From: Bacteroidales bacterium
Lineage (GTDB): Bacteria > Bacteroidota > Bacteroidia > Bacteroidales > UBA12077
DNA length: 19,850 nucleotides
Assembly (NCBI GenBank): GCA_003446015.1
Contig: DMBU01000146.1
Span: 1-19,850 of the forward strand
Direction of reading: 5' to 3'
A program made the translations under genes and the position numbers. The notes beneath the pieces were generated by a model. That model did no database searches and had not been told where the DNA came from. It saw only the letters and a program-made list of their open reading frames with translations. Positions 1 through 8,044 of the stretch are shown one piece after another; the stretch's first letter is position 1, and every line of letters starts with the position of its first letter.

Positions 1-455
1 ATTATTCCCCAAATAGGGGATTGTGTATATTATATAAATCTGATTGCCAATGCTTTTGCCTCTTAGCTTGACGGCTATGGCCTGCCGGCAGGCATGGGGG
101 ATTAGTTAACCTCCCTCTTCCTTAACCAGTAAAAATTTAATTCACTATTAGTTACTTGCAAAAGCTCTTGTGTAAACATTTTGCTGCTAAACAATACATT
201 AACTTCTCAAACTACTGAACCTTACTATTTTGGAATTTAAAATAATTATTTGTAATTTGATCTCACTTTCCTACTTGTCTGCAAACGCAGAAGAACGTAC
301 ATATTGAATTGAAAATTGGGTATTAATTAACTTTAATGCTATGTACGGTATTGCTATCATACATATTCTCATATCTACTTGAAAGCATAACTTTCAAGGA
401 TTATTAGTTTTTTTAATATGAAAATCAATAAGACTAACAAATAAAAAAGAGAATC
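1..455. other. non-coding left end with repeat and hairpins
   Basis: I see no convincing gene here. It holds a small hairpin at 6-20 (TCCCC/GGGGA around AAATA), the terminal repeat at 59-80, a perfect 14-bp palindrome at 80-93 (GCCTGCCGGCAGGC), and from about 117 a stretch (TTCCTTAACCAGTAAAAATTTA) that resembles the start of the direct repeats at 6635 and 8045. The promoter of the following six-gene cluster should lie in the last 200 bases, but I could not find an unambiguous TAnnTTTG box. Confidence 0.6.
59..80 (+). repeat. terminal inverted repeat, left copy
   Basis: These 22 bases (core TAGCTTGACGGCTATGG) are the exact reverse complement of 19829-19850, the final bases of the window. A third, slightly diverged copy lies at 19617-19636 in the orientation of the right copy. 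The GC-rich palindrome at 80-93 follows directly. Three copies within 20 kb indicate a dispersed intergenic repeat. It could also be the end of a mobile element, but I see no transposase inside. Confidence 0.8.
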
Positions 456-1424
456 ATGTTTCATGGAAATTTAGATTATCACACAGCACTTGGCTTACGA
501 GAATTAAAAAACCGTATAGCTAAAGGAAACATTCCTCCCTCTAAATTGGACGAATCAATAAATATTGCAACATGGAATATTCGGGAATTTGGAAAATCTA
601 AACGACGTAAAGATTCATTACATTTCATTGCAGAAATACTTGGTCAGTTTGACCTGATTGCTGTCACAGAGTTACGGCAGAATCTTTCAGAACTTAAAGA
701 AGTTCGTGATATATTAGGTCCGTACTGGAAGGTCGTTTTTTCAGATTACACGATGGACCCGGGAGGAAATGGGGAACGGATGGCATACATATACGATAAA
801 AGAGCAGTTGTTTTCACCGGATTAGCTGCTGAGGCTGATCCTCCCAGAAAAAAGAATAAGGAAACCGGTGAATACGAAGCTCTGCTAAGCTGGTGGCGGT
901 CTCCGTTTATTGCGTCATTTTCTGCAGGAAGTTTTGACTTCTTATTATTAACAGCACATATTCGTTGGGGTAAAAAAATTGAAGAACGACTGAGAGCCTT
1001 AGAACTTCTTGCGAACTGGGTTGATAAAAAAAGAAAAGATGCTTTTAGTGTTGATAAAGATATCCTTGTTATGGGTGATTTTAATATACCCAAACTTGAT
1101 GACCCATTATTTAAGGCAATAACGAGCAAAGGGCTGCAAATTCCCGAATCATTAAGAGGAGTTAAGCATGGTTCTAATTTAGCTATGGATAAAAGGTACG
1201 ACCAAATTTTTTATTACCCTAAATATACTAAATCATTTACGAACAATGGTGGAGTTCTTGACTTTCACACCGGAGGTATAGATAAATTATATCCGAAAGA
1301 TACGCCTGATTTTAAGACCTATACGTATGAAATGTCTGATCATTTACCACTTTGGGTACAACTAAATATTGATATTGAAGACGAAAAACTTGAACAAATA
1401 ATTCAGGATAAAAAACCAAAATAA
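456..1424 (+). CDS. endonuclease/exonuclease/phosphatase (EEP) family protein
   Basis: This 322-residue protein carries the EEP-superfamily (DNase I/exonuclease III fold) motifs in the expected order: ATWNIREFG at 38-46, the acidic metal-ligand position E72 in VTELRQ, TAHIRWG with H168, MGDFN at 206-210 and the catalytic MSDHLP at 293-298. The family hydrolyses phosphodiester or phosphate-ester bonds with a divalent metal; the substrate here is unknown, with DNA, RNA or a small phosphoester all possible. No signal peptide or membrane segment is visible, so it should be cytoplasmic. A 35-residue extension precedes the fold. The start follows an AGAGAA-like ribosome site. It is the first gene of a six-gene cluster, with only 10 bases to the next gene, which suggests that the enzyme works with the membrane and envelope proteins downstream. 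Confidence 0.9.
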   Translation: MFHGNLDYHTALGLRELKNRIAKGNIPPSKLDESINIATWNIREFGKSKRRKDSLHFIAEILGQFDLIAVTELRQNLSELKEVRDILGPYWKVVFSDYTMDPGGNGERMAYIYDKRAVVFTGLAAEADPPRKKNKETGEYEALLSWWRSPFIASFSAGSFDFLLLTAHIRWGKKIEERLRALELLANWVDKKRKDAFSVDKDILVMGDFNIPKLDDPLFKAITSKGLQIPESLRGVKHGSNLAMDKRYDQIFYYPKYTKSFTNNGGVLDFHTGGIDKLYPKDTPDFKTYTYEMSDHLPLWVQLNIDIEDEKLEQIIQDKKPK

Positions 1425-1434
1425 ATTTAAAACT

Positions 1435-2391
1435 ATGCTCAACTCAACCATACTCGAGGTAATAATAGGATTAGTATTTTTATACTTACTATTTAGCTTA
1501 TTGGCAACATTTGTAAACGAGCTTATATTTACTTTCTTTAAATTCAGGGCAAATCACCTGAAGAAAACAATTCAAATAATGATGGATAATAATGCTGAAG
1601 AAGGTAAAGCACTATTCAATAAGTTTCATCAGCATCCTCTAATACAATCATTTTTGCAAAAAAAAGGGAACGGTTTTCCTTCCTATCTTGATCCGGAAAA
1701 ATTTGCGGCTGTAATTATTGAAATTTACAACGAAGAAAAAATATCAAAAGGCAAAGATTCAGCTAAAGAAAGCATTGAAAAGCTTCCCAAGAACAACTAC
1801 CTGCGGCATATCTTACTTAGGTATATTGAGCAAGGCGAAGATAAAACCCTCGAACTTGAAACAAATCTTAAAAACTGGTTTAACTCTGTAATGGAACGTG
1901 CTTCGGGCTGGTATAACCGAAGCATAAAAAAATGGACGATTGTAATTGCTCTGGTTATCGTAATACTTTTTAACTTCGATTCCATAAAAGTTTACCAGCG
2001 TTTATCGAAAGATTCTAAAGTACGCAAAGAACTGGTAAAGTATGCAGATAATAATATTGAAAAATATGCCGAATACATAAAAATCGATTCTAATAATATA
2101 GAAACAAATAAAGAACTTCTTGAAGAAATGGACTCCCTGAAAAATGAAATTAATACAATCATTAAAGAGGAAATTAATTCTATTGAACAATTGGCAGGTA
2201 TTGGCTGGACAGATGGAGAAATTAAAACTGCAATTCAGGATTTTTGGAGTTTTTCATGCATTTGCCGAATCCTTGGATGGTTTATAACAGCTCTGGCTAT
2301 TTCGCTGGGAGCACCTTTCTGGTTCGATTTATTAAATAAGGTAATGAAATTACGTGGGACAGGGAAGCAGGAAGAGGTTCCGAAAAGCTAG
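1435..2391 (+). CDS. membrane protein with C-terminal GAPFWFD signature
   Basis: This 318-residue protein has an N-terminal transmembrane helix (about 8-35), a soluble charged stretch, a second helix near 165-180 (VIALVIVILF), a charged Lys/Glu-rich segment probably forming a coiled coil, and a last helix near 278-297. That helix ends in LGAPFWFDLLNKVMKLRG. I recognise this C-terminal motif from uncharacterised bacterial membrane proteins but know no function for it. It starts 10 bases after the EEP gene and is followed 44 bases later by the subtilisin gene, so it probably belongs to the same transcript. It could be the membrane anchor or gate linking cytoplasmic enzymes to envelope components; this is inference from position only. 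Confidence 0.8.
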   Translation: MLNSTILEVIIGLVFLYLLFSLLATFVNELIFTFFKFRANHLKKTIQIMMDNNAEEGKALFNKFHQHPLIQSFLQKKGNGFPSYLDPEKFAAVIIEIYNEEKISKGKDSAKESIEKLPKNNYLRHILLRYIEQGEDKTLELETNLKNWFNSVMERASGWYNRSIKKWTIVIALVIVILFNFDSIKVYQRLSKDSKVRKELVKYADNNIEKYAEYIKIDSNNIETNKELLEEMDSLKNEINTIIKEEINSIEQLAGIGWTDGEIKTAIQDFWSFSCICRILGWFITALAISLGAPFWFDLLNKVMKLRGTGKQEEVPKS

Positions 2392-2435
2392 GCAATTCAA
2401 AAATGAGATAATTATAAATAAAATCCATATCTAAA

Positions 2436-3293
2436 ATGAACGGAGTGTTAGATTCAAAAATAGGATGGGCTTACAAAAAGCTTAATTATAAGGAAATATG
2501 GGAACATACAAAAGGTGCAAATATTAAAATAGGATTAATTGATTCCGGAATAAATCCTAATTCAGAACTTGAAAACTCTATCTCCCAGGAATTTAATCTT
2601 ATTGATAATTCAACGAATGCACCTGATGATTTAAATCACGGAACTCATATTGCCGGTATCTTATGCGGTCATGGTCCAAAATTAACTGGTGTCTGCCCTG
2701 AATCTAGATTAGAAATTTATAAGGTAATTAGTTCAACACATTATTTAGATTCTGGCTTATTGCATTCAGCAATTGATAAAGCCATCCAAAATGCTTGTCA
2801 TATTATTTCTATGAGTCTTGAGTATTATGAGTACGATGACCAAATTCAAGCTACCATTACTCAAAATCGCAATAATTGCGTTTTTATTGCTGCAGCAGGT
2901 AATAAAGGAAAACTGAATAGGATTAAAGATAGTTACCCTGCTAGTTACAAAGATTGTATTTCAGTAGGGGCCGTTGATGAAAACAACATACGCTACCTGA
3001 GGTCTAATTTAAGTAATCATATTGATGTTATGGCTCCGGGAACGAACATTTACTCATGCACAAAAAACAATTCATATACGTTCGAATCAGATACTAGTTT
3101 TGCAGTACCTTTTGTTAGTGGATTAGCGGCTTTGCTTGGATCGTTTCAAATTACTAATAACTCTTTTGATGCACAAAAAATAAAAGATGCTATTCTAAAT
3201 TCAACTATTTATCTTGGAGATAAAATCGAATATGGAAAAGGATTGATAAGTCCGGTTAACTCATTTAATTATCTAAAAAATTTACAATTATGA
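2436..3293 (+). CDS. subtilisin-like serine protease (S8), no prodomain
   Basis: This 285-residue peptidase has the S8 triad in order: Asp36 in LIDSGIN, His68 in NHGTHIAG and Ser221 in TSFAVPFVSG. The probable oxyanion Asn156 sits in AAAGN. These numbers are close to those of subtilisin BPN', which means the domain starts almost at residue 1 with no signal peptide or inhibitory propeptide. That argues for a cytoplasmic protease held in check by another means. The residue before Thr-Ser is Asp where most family members have Gly, a mild departure at the active site. The stop overlaps the start of the next gene (ATGA), so the two are translationally coupled. A role cleaving a partner or effector in this cluster is an inference. 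Confidence 0.93.
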   Translation: MNGVLDSKIGWAYKKLNYKEIWEHTKGANIKIGLIDSGINPNSELENSISQEFNLIDNSTNAPDDLNHGTHIAGILCGHGPKLTGVCPESRLEIYKVISSTHYLDSGLLHSAIDKAIQNACHIISMSLEYYEYDDQIQATITQNRNNCVFIAAAGNKGKLNRIKDSYPASYKDCISVGAVDENNIRYLRSNLSNHIDVMAPGTNIYSCTKNNSYTFESDTSFAVPFVSGLAALLGSFQITNNSFDAQKIKDAILNSTIYLGDKIEYGKGLISPVNSFNYLKNLQL

Positions 3294-5413
3294 AAAAAAA
3301 ACATATCGTTTGGTTATTTTTACTATTTAGTATTCAGACACTTGCACAAAATACGTATTATGATGCCATAACACTTTCATCCTATGTGAAAGACGGAGAA
3401 TTTAAAAATGACACTAATTCAAGAGCAGAAATTACTTCAATCCTTTTAAATTATCTTGAATATGAATCCCTCGACCCGGCTTCAATTTTGCATGAATACA
3501 ATGATTTAAATCCTTTTATTAAGGTTTTAATTAATGATCAAAAAATAGATCTTGGAGGAGCTTCTGGAGAAAAAGACATTAACAGAGATGATTATAGTTC
3601 TATAAAATCATTAACAAAAAGCATAGGAGGCCTTGACGTTACCAACATTGCAGATGGTTTAGCCAAATTTATGGTCGAAAGGACAAAACAAGAGCTAAAT
3701 GCCTATTTTTTCGATGAGTTTAAAACACAACTCGAAAATTCGGTTGAATTACAAACACTTTTCCCGCAAACAGCAATGCATCTTTCTGCAATTGGAAAAG
3801 AAATATACAATTACAATGCCTATATCCAGGGTTTGAGAGAATCATTCGAATTTGATTTATCTAACCTTTTTGTACAAGCTCCCAAATTAATCGATACACC
3901 AAAATATAAAACTGCATTGGATGAATTTCCTGAACTGAGATATATTTTAAAAACAAGCTTTTACATCATTAACGAGTTGGATAAGAATGTTCACCCCGGA
4001 GATATTTTACATCAGTTCCCGGATCAGTTTCAATCAGACAATGCACCTAACAATCTGAAAAACGGGATTCATGTTGTTGACCTTTTTTCACAATCATTAA
4101 AGTCAAAATCTAATGAAAGTTATTGGATTAGTGCAGAAGAACTCAAACTACTGAATGACAAAACGGTATTTAGAATTTATCTTGGATTAATTTATCAGAA
4201 AATGCCGGACAATATCATATTCGAATATTCTGTGGAAAATGTTAAAAAAACGCTGAACTTTAAAACTGAACTTAAATCGCTGGGTGAAAAAAGCAATGAA
4301 TATGAAAAAAACATCCTTCAATATCAGAAATTCATTCAGAACTTAGGTTCTGAAATTTCTCAAACCGAGACAGCATTAAAGAAGCTTAATAATTCAACAA
4401 ATAAAAAGAATCCTGATCCAAAGGATCTTTATGCTTATATTCAGTCCTGCCTCAATCTGATTAATTATTCAATTAAAATCAATGATTTACCCTATATAAA
4501 AGTACTTGTACAAAACGATTCGGAAATTTTTCAATCCATAATGCAATATACCTCTATGGCCAATCAGGCTGCAAACCTTTACTTAAATGTTTCGGAACGA
4601 AATTATGGAACAGCCATCATTAGCTTAACTCAACTGGTAGAGGCTTTGTTAAACGACGAAGTAGTAAATTTAATTGTTTCCGAAAAATACAACGATAAAC
4701 TATTATCCTTAAATGAACTATATGATCTTAAATCAAGCAAACATGACAGCGAAAAAGGGATTCTTGAAAAAGAAAAAGAAACCCAAAAGGCAGAACTGAA
4801 AAACACGAGCCAGATGCTATTGAAATATGGAAGTTTTATGGCATCTATCGTACAGGCCGAAAACTCCGACGATGTTCAAACGATTATTGAATCTACGGCT
4901 ATGCCTGCCGGAAGCTTTAGGGTAAAACGGGAATCAAACATGAATGTTTCGGTTAATGGTTTCCTGGGATTTTTTGGAGGCTATGAGTTTATTGAGAACG
5001 CAGAAAACAATTTTCCTAACAACTTTGCTCTTTCTGCTCCTATTGGAATCTCGATTACCAAAGGAGCTTGTTCCAAACTAGTTTTGAATAAAAAAAATAA
5101 GGATAAAGGTCTTGCACATGGCTTATTTGTCTCTATTATAGATATCGGAGCTCTCGCATCATTCCGGTTCGCAGATGACAGCTCTGAAGTAGCTTCTAAA
5201 GTAGAATTAAAACATATTCTGGCTCCTGGTATTTTTTATAGTTTGCATTTTAGAAACTCGCCTTTAACACTCACGCTGGGAGGACAAATGGGTCCTTTGT
5301 TAAGAGAAGTAACTGCATCAGATTTTAAAACCGAAGATAATTTCTATTACCGGGTAGGTTTTTCTTTGGTTGTGGATATCCCTCTTTTTAATTTATACAA
5401 TAGAATTGAGTAA
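3290..5413 (+). CDS. large exported protein, beta-rich C-terminus, unknown function
   Basis: This 707-residue protein begins with a classical signal peptide (MKKKHIVWLFLLFSIQTLAQ), so it should be exported to the periplasm or outer membrane. The middle is largely alpha-helical, with probable coiled coils around 325-365 and 490-525. From about 543 the sequence changes to alternating hydrophobic and polar strands with Gly and aromatic residues (FLGFFGGYEF, GLFVSIIDIGALASFRF, FYYRVGFSLVV near the end). This resembles an outer-membrane beta-barrel or beta-sandwich. I do not recognise a named family. It overlaps the protease gene by 4 bases. A physical partnership with the protease, across the membrane or through the two membrane proteins of the cluster, is possible but not shown. 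Confidence 0.85.
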   Translation: MKKKHIVWLFLLFSIQTLAQNTYYDAITLSSYVKDGEFKNDTNSRAEITSILLNYLEYESLDPASILHEYNDLNPFIKVLINDQKIDLGGASGEKDINRDDYSSIKSLTKSIGGLDVTNIADGLAKFMVERTKQELNAYFFDEFKTQLENSVELQTLFPQTAMHLSAIGKEIYNYNAYIQGLRESFEFDLSNLFVQAPKLIDTPKYKTALDEFPELRYILKTSFYIINELDKNVHPGDILHQFPDQFQSDNAPNNLKNGIHVVDLFSQSLKSKSNESYWISAEELKLLNDKTVFRIYLGLIYQKMPDNIIFEYSVENVKKTLNFKTELKSLGEKSNEYEKNILQYQKFIQNLGSEISQTETALKKLNNSTNKKNPDPKDLYAYIQSCLNLINYSIKINDLPYIKVLVQNDSEIFQSIMQYTSMANQAANLYLNVSERNYGTAIISLTQLVEALLNDEVVNLIVSEKYNDKLLSLNELYDLKSSKHDSEKGILEKEKETQKAELKNTSQMLLKYGSFMASIVQAENSDDVQTIIESTAMPAGSFRVKRESNMNVSVNGFLGFFGGYEFIENAENNFPNNFALSAPIGISITKGACSKLVLNKKNKDKGLAHGLFVSIIDIGALASFRFADDSSEVASKVELKHILAPGIFYSLHFRNSPLTLTLGGQMGPLLREVTASDFKTEDNFYYRVGFSLVVDIPLFNLYNRIE

Positions 5414-5433
5414 AACCAAAAAAACAATTTAAT

Positions 5434-5847
5434 ATGATGAAAAAACTTAGTATTATTTTAATAGCGATGGTATTATTTACTAATCCATTGATTTGCCAGG
5501 AAAAGGCAGATACAAGTATGTTTATTACCGTAAATGGAGTGATTGTGGACGGTAATGGAGAAGCTTTAACAGGAGTAACAATATTAGAGGAAGGAACTGC
5601 AAACGGAACGGTTACAGACATAAACGGATCATTTAGTTTAACCATAACAAAAGATGCAAAATTAACTATTTCGTATGTTGGGTTTACTACTGTTTCAATT
5701 GATCTAAAAGGTTTTCAAAATATCCGGTTTAATATTTCGGATAGTTTAATCCAGTTCTGTTGTACAAACCATAGTCCAGGGCATTGTGCTGAAACAATGG
5801 ACGAAATGGAAGAATGTACAGATAAATATGCTTGCACATTTAATTAA
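5434..5847 (+). CDS. small exported protein with CarboxypepD_reg-like domain and Cys-rich tail
   Basis: This 137-residue protein has a signal peptide of about 21 residues (MMKKLSIILIAMVLF...). It is followed by one transthyretin-like fold of the carboxypeptidase regulatory type: VNGVIVDGNGEALTGVTI, then GTVTDINGSFSLTI, then LTISYVGFTT. In Bacteroidota this domain usually sits at the N-terminus of SusC/TonB receptors, but here it stands alone. After about residue 108 comes a Cys-rich tail (FCCTNHSPGHC, then two further Cys spaced around acidic residues) that could form disulphides or bind metal. It lies 20 bases after the 707-residue gene. It may be an accessory subunit or ligand-binding piece on the outer face. 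Confidence 0.85.
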   Translation: MMKKLSIILIAMVLFTNPLICQEKADTSMFITVNGVIVDGNGEALTGVTILEEGTANGTVTDINGSFSLTITKDAKLTISYVGFTTVSIDLKGFQNIRFNISDSLIQFCCTNHSPGHCAETMDEMEECTDKYACTFN

Positions 5848-5854
5848 TCTTATT

Positions 5855-6409
5855 ATGACTAAAACAGGTACTTTAATTTTATTCCTGATTATTGCATTGT
5901 ATTTTGGAATAGGCGGTTTTATTATTCTCGAAAATGATCTGAAGTATGAAAAAGCCAAAACTTTAGAAAAAAAAGAAGTCTATTATAACAATAAAATCAA
6001 ATTCCATAATAAGGAAGTTATGAATGCGGCCATACAACAGGACCGTATACTAAAAATATATCCCTATGCAAAGCAATTGCCTTCGGCAATGAGTTTCATA
6101 ATAACTGCTCTGTCATTTGGAATGATTGGTTCTATTGGAAAAATTATTAACGATTCAATTAAGAAAAAAGTCAGGCTCTCAGAAACAATAAATTTATTGC
6201 TAATACCTTTACAAGGTAGTATTATTGGATTAATTATTCTAGGTATTTCCTACGTTATTCCATTACTTTTAACCAGTGATGATGTTTCACTTAAACCTGT
6301 TACGATCGTTTTCTTATGCCTGTTTGGAGGTATTTTTTACCTGGATTTTTATAACTGGCTTGACGAAATATTTAAAATAATGATTTTTAAGAACCCTGAT
6401 GTTGAGTAA
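5855..6409 (+). CDS. four-helix membrane protein, unknown function
   Basis: I place the start at ATG 5855, 7 bases after the previous stop, giving 184 residues. An in-frame ATG at 5786 would overlap the previous gene by 62 bases. Helix 1 follows at once (TLILFLIIALYFGIGGFII). A basic, Glu/Lys-rich amphipathic stretch comes next, then helices near 78-100, 112-140 (INLLLIPLQGSIIGLIILG) and 148-170. No motif ties it to a family I know. It is the last gene of the cluster, before a roughly 650-base gap. The short spacing makes co-transcription with the exported proteins likely. Confidence 0.75.
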   Translation: MTKTGTLILFLIIALYFGIGGFIILENDLKYEKAKTLEKKEVYYNNKIKFHNKEVMNAAIQQDRILKIYPYAKQLPSAMSFIITALSFGMIGSIGKIINDSIKKKVRLSETINLLLIPLQGSIIGLIILGISYVIPLLLTSDDVSLKPVTIVFLCLFGGIFYLDFYNWLDEIFKIMIFKNPDVE

Positions 6410-6410
6410 T

Positions 6411-6441
6411 TTGAAGAACTTAACTTTTTTTAAGGATTCAA
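6411..6441 (+). terminator. possible weak terminator after the six-gene cluster
   Basis: TTGAA (6411-6415) and CTTAA (6419-6423) pair with TTAAG (6430-6434) and TTCAA (6437-6441), directly after the last stop of the cluster. The T run lies in the loop and not after the stem, so this is only a tentative terminator. Confidence 0.25.
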
Positions 6442-6634
6442 CTCTCATATAAATATATGACTTGATTTCCAACGAACTTATAAACTCACGGTTTTAGATG
6501 TGTTGAAGATTCGGAACAGAATTCTGGTTGCATCATATAATCTGAATTAATGGCATTTCCCATACTACTGATTGTATCGGCTGCCATTAAAATTATGTCA
6601 ATTATTTTTTCATAAAATGAAAGTCAATCTTCTA

Positions 6635-6698
6635 CCACTTCCTTAACTCACAAAAGTTTATTTTATTTAAAATGAGTATATGAACCTCCATGAAGGTT
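6635..6698 (+). repeat. direct repeat, copy 1, upstream of peroxiredoxin unit
   Basis: This stretch begins CCACTTCCTTAACTCACAAA and matches 8045-8109 at roughly four of five positions, in the same orientation. Near its end AACCT and AGGTT form a small inverted repeat around CCATGA. The pair flanks the peroxiredoxin gene and its terminator. Confidence 0.7.
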
Positions 6699-6878
6699 AA
6701 AAAAAACCAAAACAAGTAAATTATAATTTGTTTTAACTGGAATATTCATATTGGTCTATTTAAACTATGATTTTTAATCGAATTGAGATAAATTATTAAT
6801 ATTTAACCTTACAAATGTTATTTTTTTGTAACTTGTCTAATCTTAAAAAGGTTTCTTCCAATCACCTGTATAATTAAC

Positions 6879-6896
6879 GTTTATGCTGGCATAAAC
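6879..6896. promoter_or_regulatory. perfect palindrome, candidate operator
   Basis: GTTTATGC and GCATAAAC form perfect 8-bp arms around TG. The site is in the intergenic region about 160 bases upstream of the peroxiredoxin start. The size and near-continuous symmetry fit a dimeric repressor or activator site. No regulator gene is nearby, so the binder is unknown. Confidence 0.4.
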
Positions 6897-7057
6897 TTTT
6901 GTGAAATAGATTCACCTTAAATTTAAATTACCGGTTATTTCAGGGTCAACCTCCCTTATTAGAATTAAGTTCTGTGGAGTCTAGTAACCTCTTTAAAAAC
7001 AGGAAGATTCCGAAAATCCATAAGAGTAGGCAATATCAATCTTTAAAATCAAAGAAA

Positions 7058-7846
7058 ATGATTAAAAAAATGTTAATTGGAACAGCCATTTGTTTTGGCT
7101 TAGTTTTCTGTATGCAACAATATCCCTTTGCACAAGAAACTGCTTCGGGGATTACCCCCATGCCTCGTATCGGCGACAAGGCTCCTGAATTTAAGGCAAT
7201 AACAACACAAGGGAATATTAATTTTCCAACGGATTATATTGGAAAATGGATTATTCTTTTCAGTCATCCTGCCGATTTCACGCCTGTTTGTACTTCTGAA
7301 TTCATGACTTTTGCAACTATGCAAAAAGATTTTACAGCATTAAATACCCAATTGGTTGGTTTATCAATCGATGGATTATACAGTCACATTGCCTGGCTTC
7401 GCACCATAAAAGAAAAAATTGAATTTAAAGGCATGAAAAATGTCGAAGTTACTTTTCCATTGATCGAAGATATTTCTATGAATGTAGCTAAAAAATACGG
7501 GATGATCCAGCCTGGTGAAAGTAGCACCAAGGCAGTAAGAGCTGTATTCTTTATCGACCCAAAAGGAGTTATTCGAGCCATGATTTATTATCCACTTTCA
7601 TTAGGTAGAAATTTCGATGAACTAAAAAGAGTAATCATTGCTTTACAAACCGCCGATGCATATAGCATTGCTACACCTGCTAACTGGCAGCCAGGCGATG
7701 ATGTTATTGTTCCTCCTCCCGGTTCATGTGGTAATGCTAAAGAACGCATGGAAAGTAAAGATGAAACAATAAAATGCTATGATTGGTTTTTCTGCACAAA
7801 AAAGCTAAGCGTTGAACAAGTAAACAACCCTCCGGTTAAAAAATAA
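7058..7846 (+). CDS. exported Prx6-type peroxiredoxin
   Basis: From ATG 7058 the protein has 262 residues and begins with a signal peptide (MIKKMLIGTAICFGLVF...). A GTG 84 bases upstream in frame would bury that signal behind 28 basic residues and is less likely. The thioredoxin fold carries the peroxidatic site HPADFTPVCTSEF with Cys78, and RAVFFIDPKG further on. The C-terminal part (PPPGSCGNAKERMES..., then CYDWFFC with Cys240 and Cys246) resembles archaeal Prx6 enzymes such as the Aeropyrum one, where two Cys with the same six-residue spacing take part in disulphide formation. It should reduce H2O2 or organic peroxides. Export to the periplasm is unusual for Prx6, which is generally cytoplasmic. 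It stands alone between direct repeats. Confidence 0.93.
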   Translation: MIKKMLIGTAICFGLVFCMQQYPFAQETASGITPMPRIGDKAPEFKAITTQGNINFPTDYIGKWIILFSHPADFTPVCTSEFMTFATMQKDFTALNTQLVGLSIDGLYSHIAWLRTIKEKIEFKGMKNVEVTFPLIEDISMNVAKKYGMIQPGESSTKAVRAVFFIDPKGVIRAMIYYPLSLGRNFDELKRVIIALQTADAYSIATPANWQPGDDVIVPPPGSCGNAKERMESKDETIKCYDWFFCTKKLSVEQVNNPPVKK

Positions 7847-7875
7847 TCCAGACTCTTGGATTTCATTTAAATGAT

Positions 7876-7932
7876 TCCCGGCATTTAATCTTTTAGGATT
7901 GCACCAAAGATTATGACTTGCCGGGATTTTTT
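7876..7932 (+). terminator. intrinsic terminator of the peroxiredoxin gene
   Basis: TCCCGGCA (7876-7883) pairs perfectly with TGCCGGGA (7919-7926), followed at once by a run of T (7927-7932). Inside the long loop AATCTTT and AAAGATT form a second perfect 7-bp stem, giving a tall two-storey hairpin. It lies 30 bases after the stop codon. Confidence 0.8.
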
Positions 7933-8044
7933 ATTGGCAACAGATTCGTAAGCATTAATCTTTGTTTGGGAAACAAACAATTACCACTAAATACAAATCC
8001 CAACTTCTTAACAAAAATTTTTATTGTGCATAACTAGAAAAAAG

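Larger units (their letters stand above)
6442..7057. other. non-coding gap before the peroxiredoxin gene
   Basis: No credible gene is present. The gap holds one member of a direct-repeat pair (6635-6698) and a perfect palindrome (6879-6896). The in-frame stretch from GTG 6974 to the chosen start at 7058 is more likely leader than coding sequence, because the signal peptide begins at 7058. Confidence 0.6.

Noticed and set aside
456..6409. A polysaccharide-utilisation locus, because of the CarboxypepD_reg-like domain
   Set aside because: There is no SusC/SusD pair, glycoside hydrolase or sugar regulator; the domain stands alone beside a nuclease and a protease.
6486..6587. A 33-residue minus-strand frame starting MAADTISSMGNAINSD
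   Set aside because: Too short, no ribosome site or homologue I recognise, and a frame of this length is not rare in this composition.
6974..7057. An N-terminal extension of the peroxiredoxin from GTG 6974
   Set aside because: It would place 28 basic residues before a good signal peptide, so ATG 7058 is preferred.
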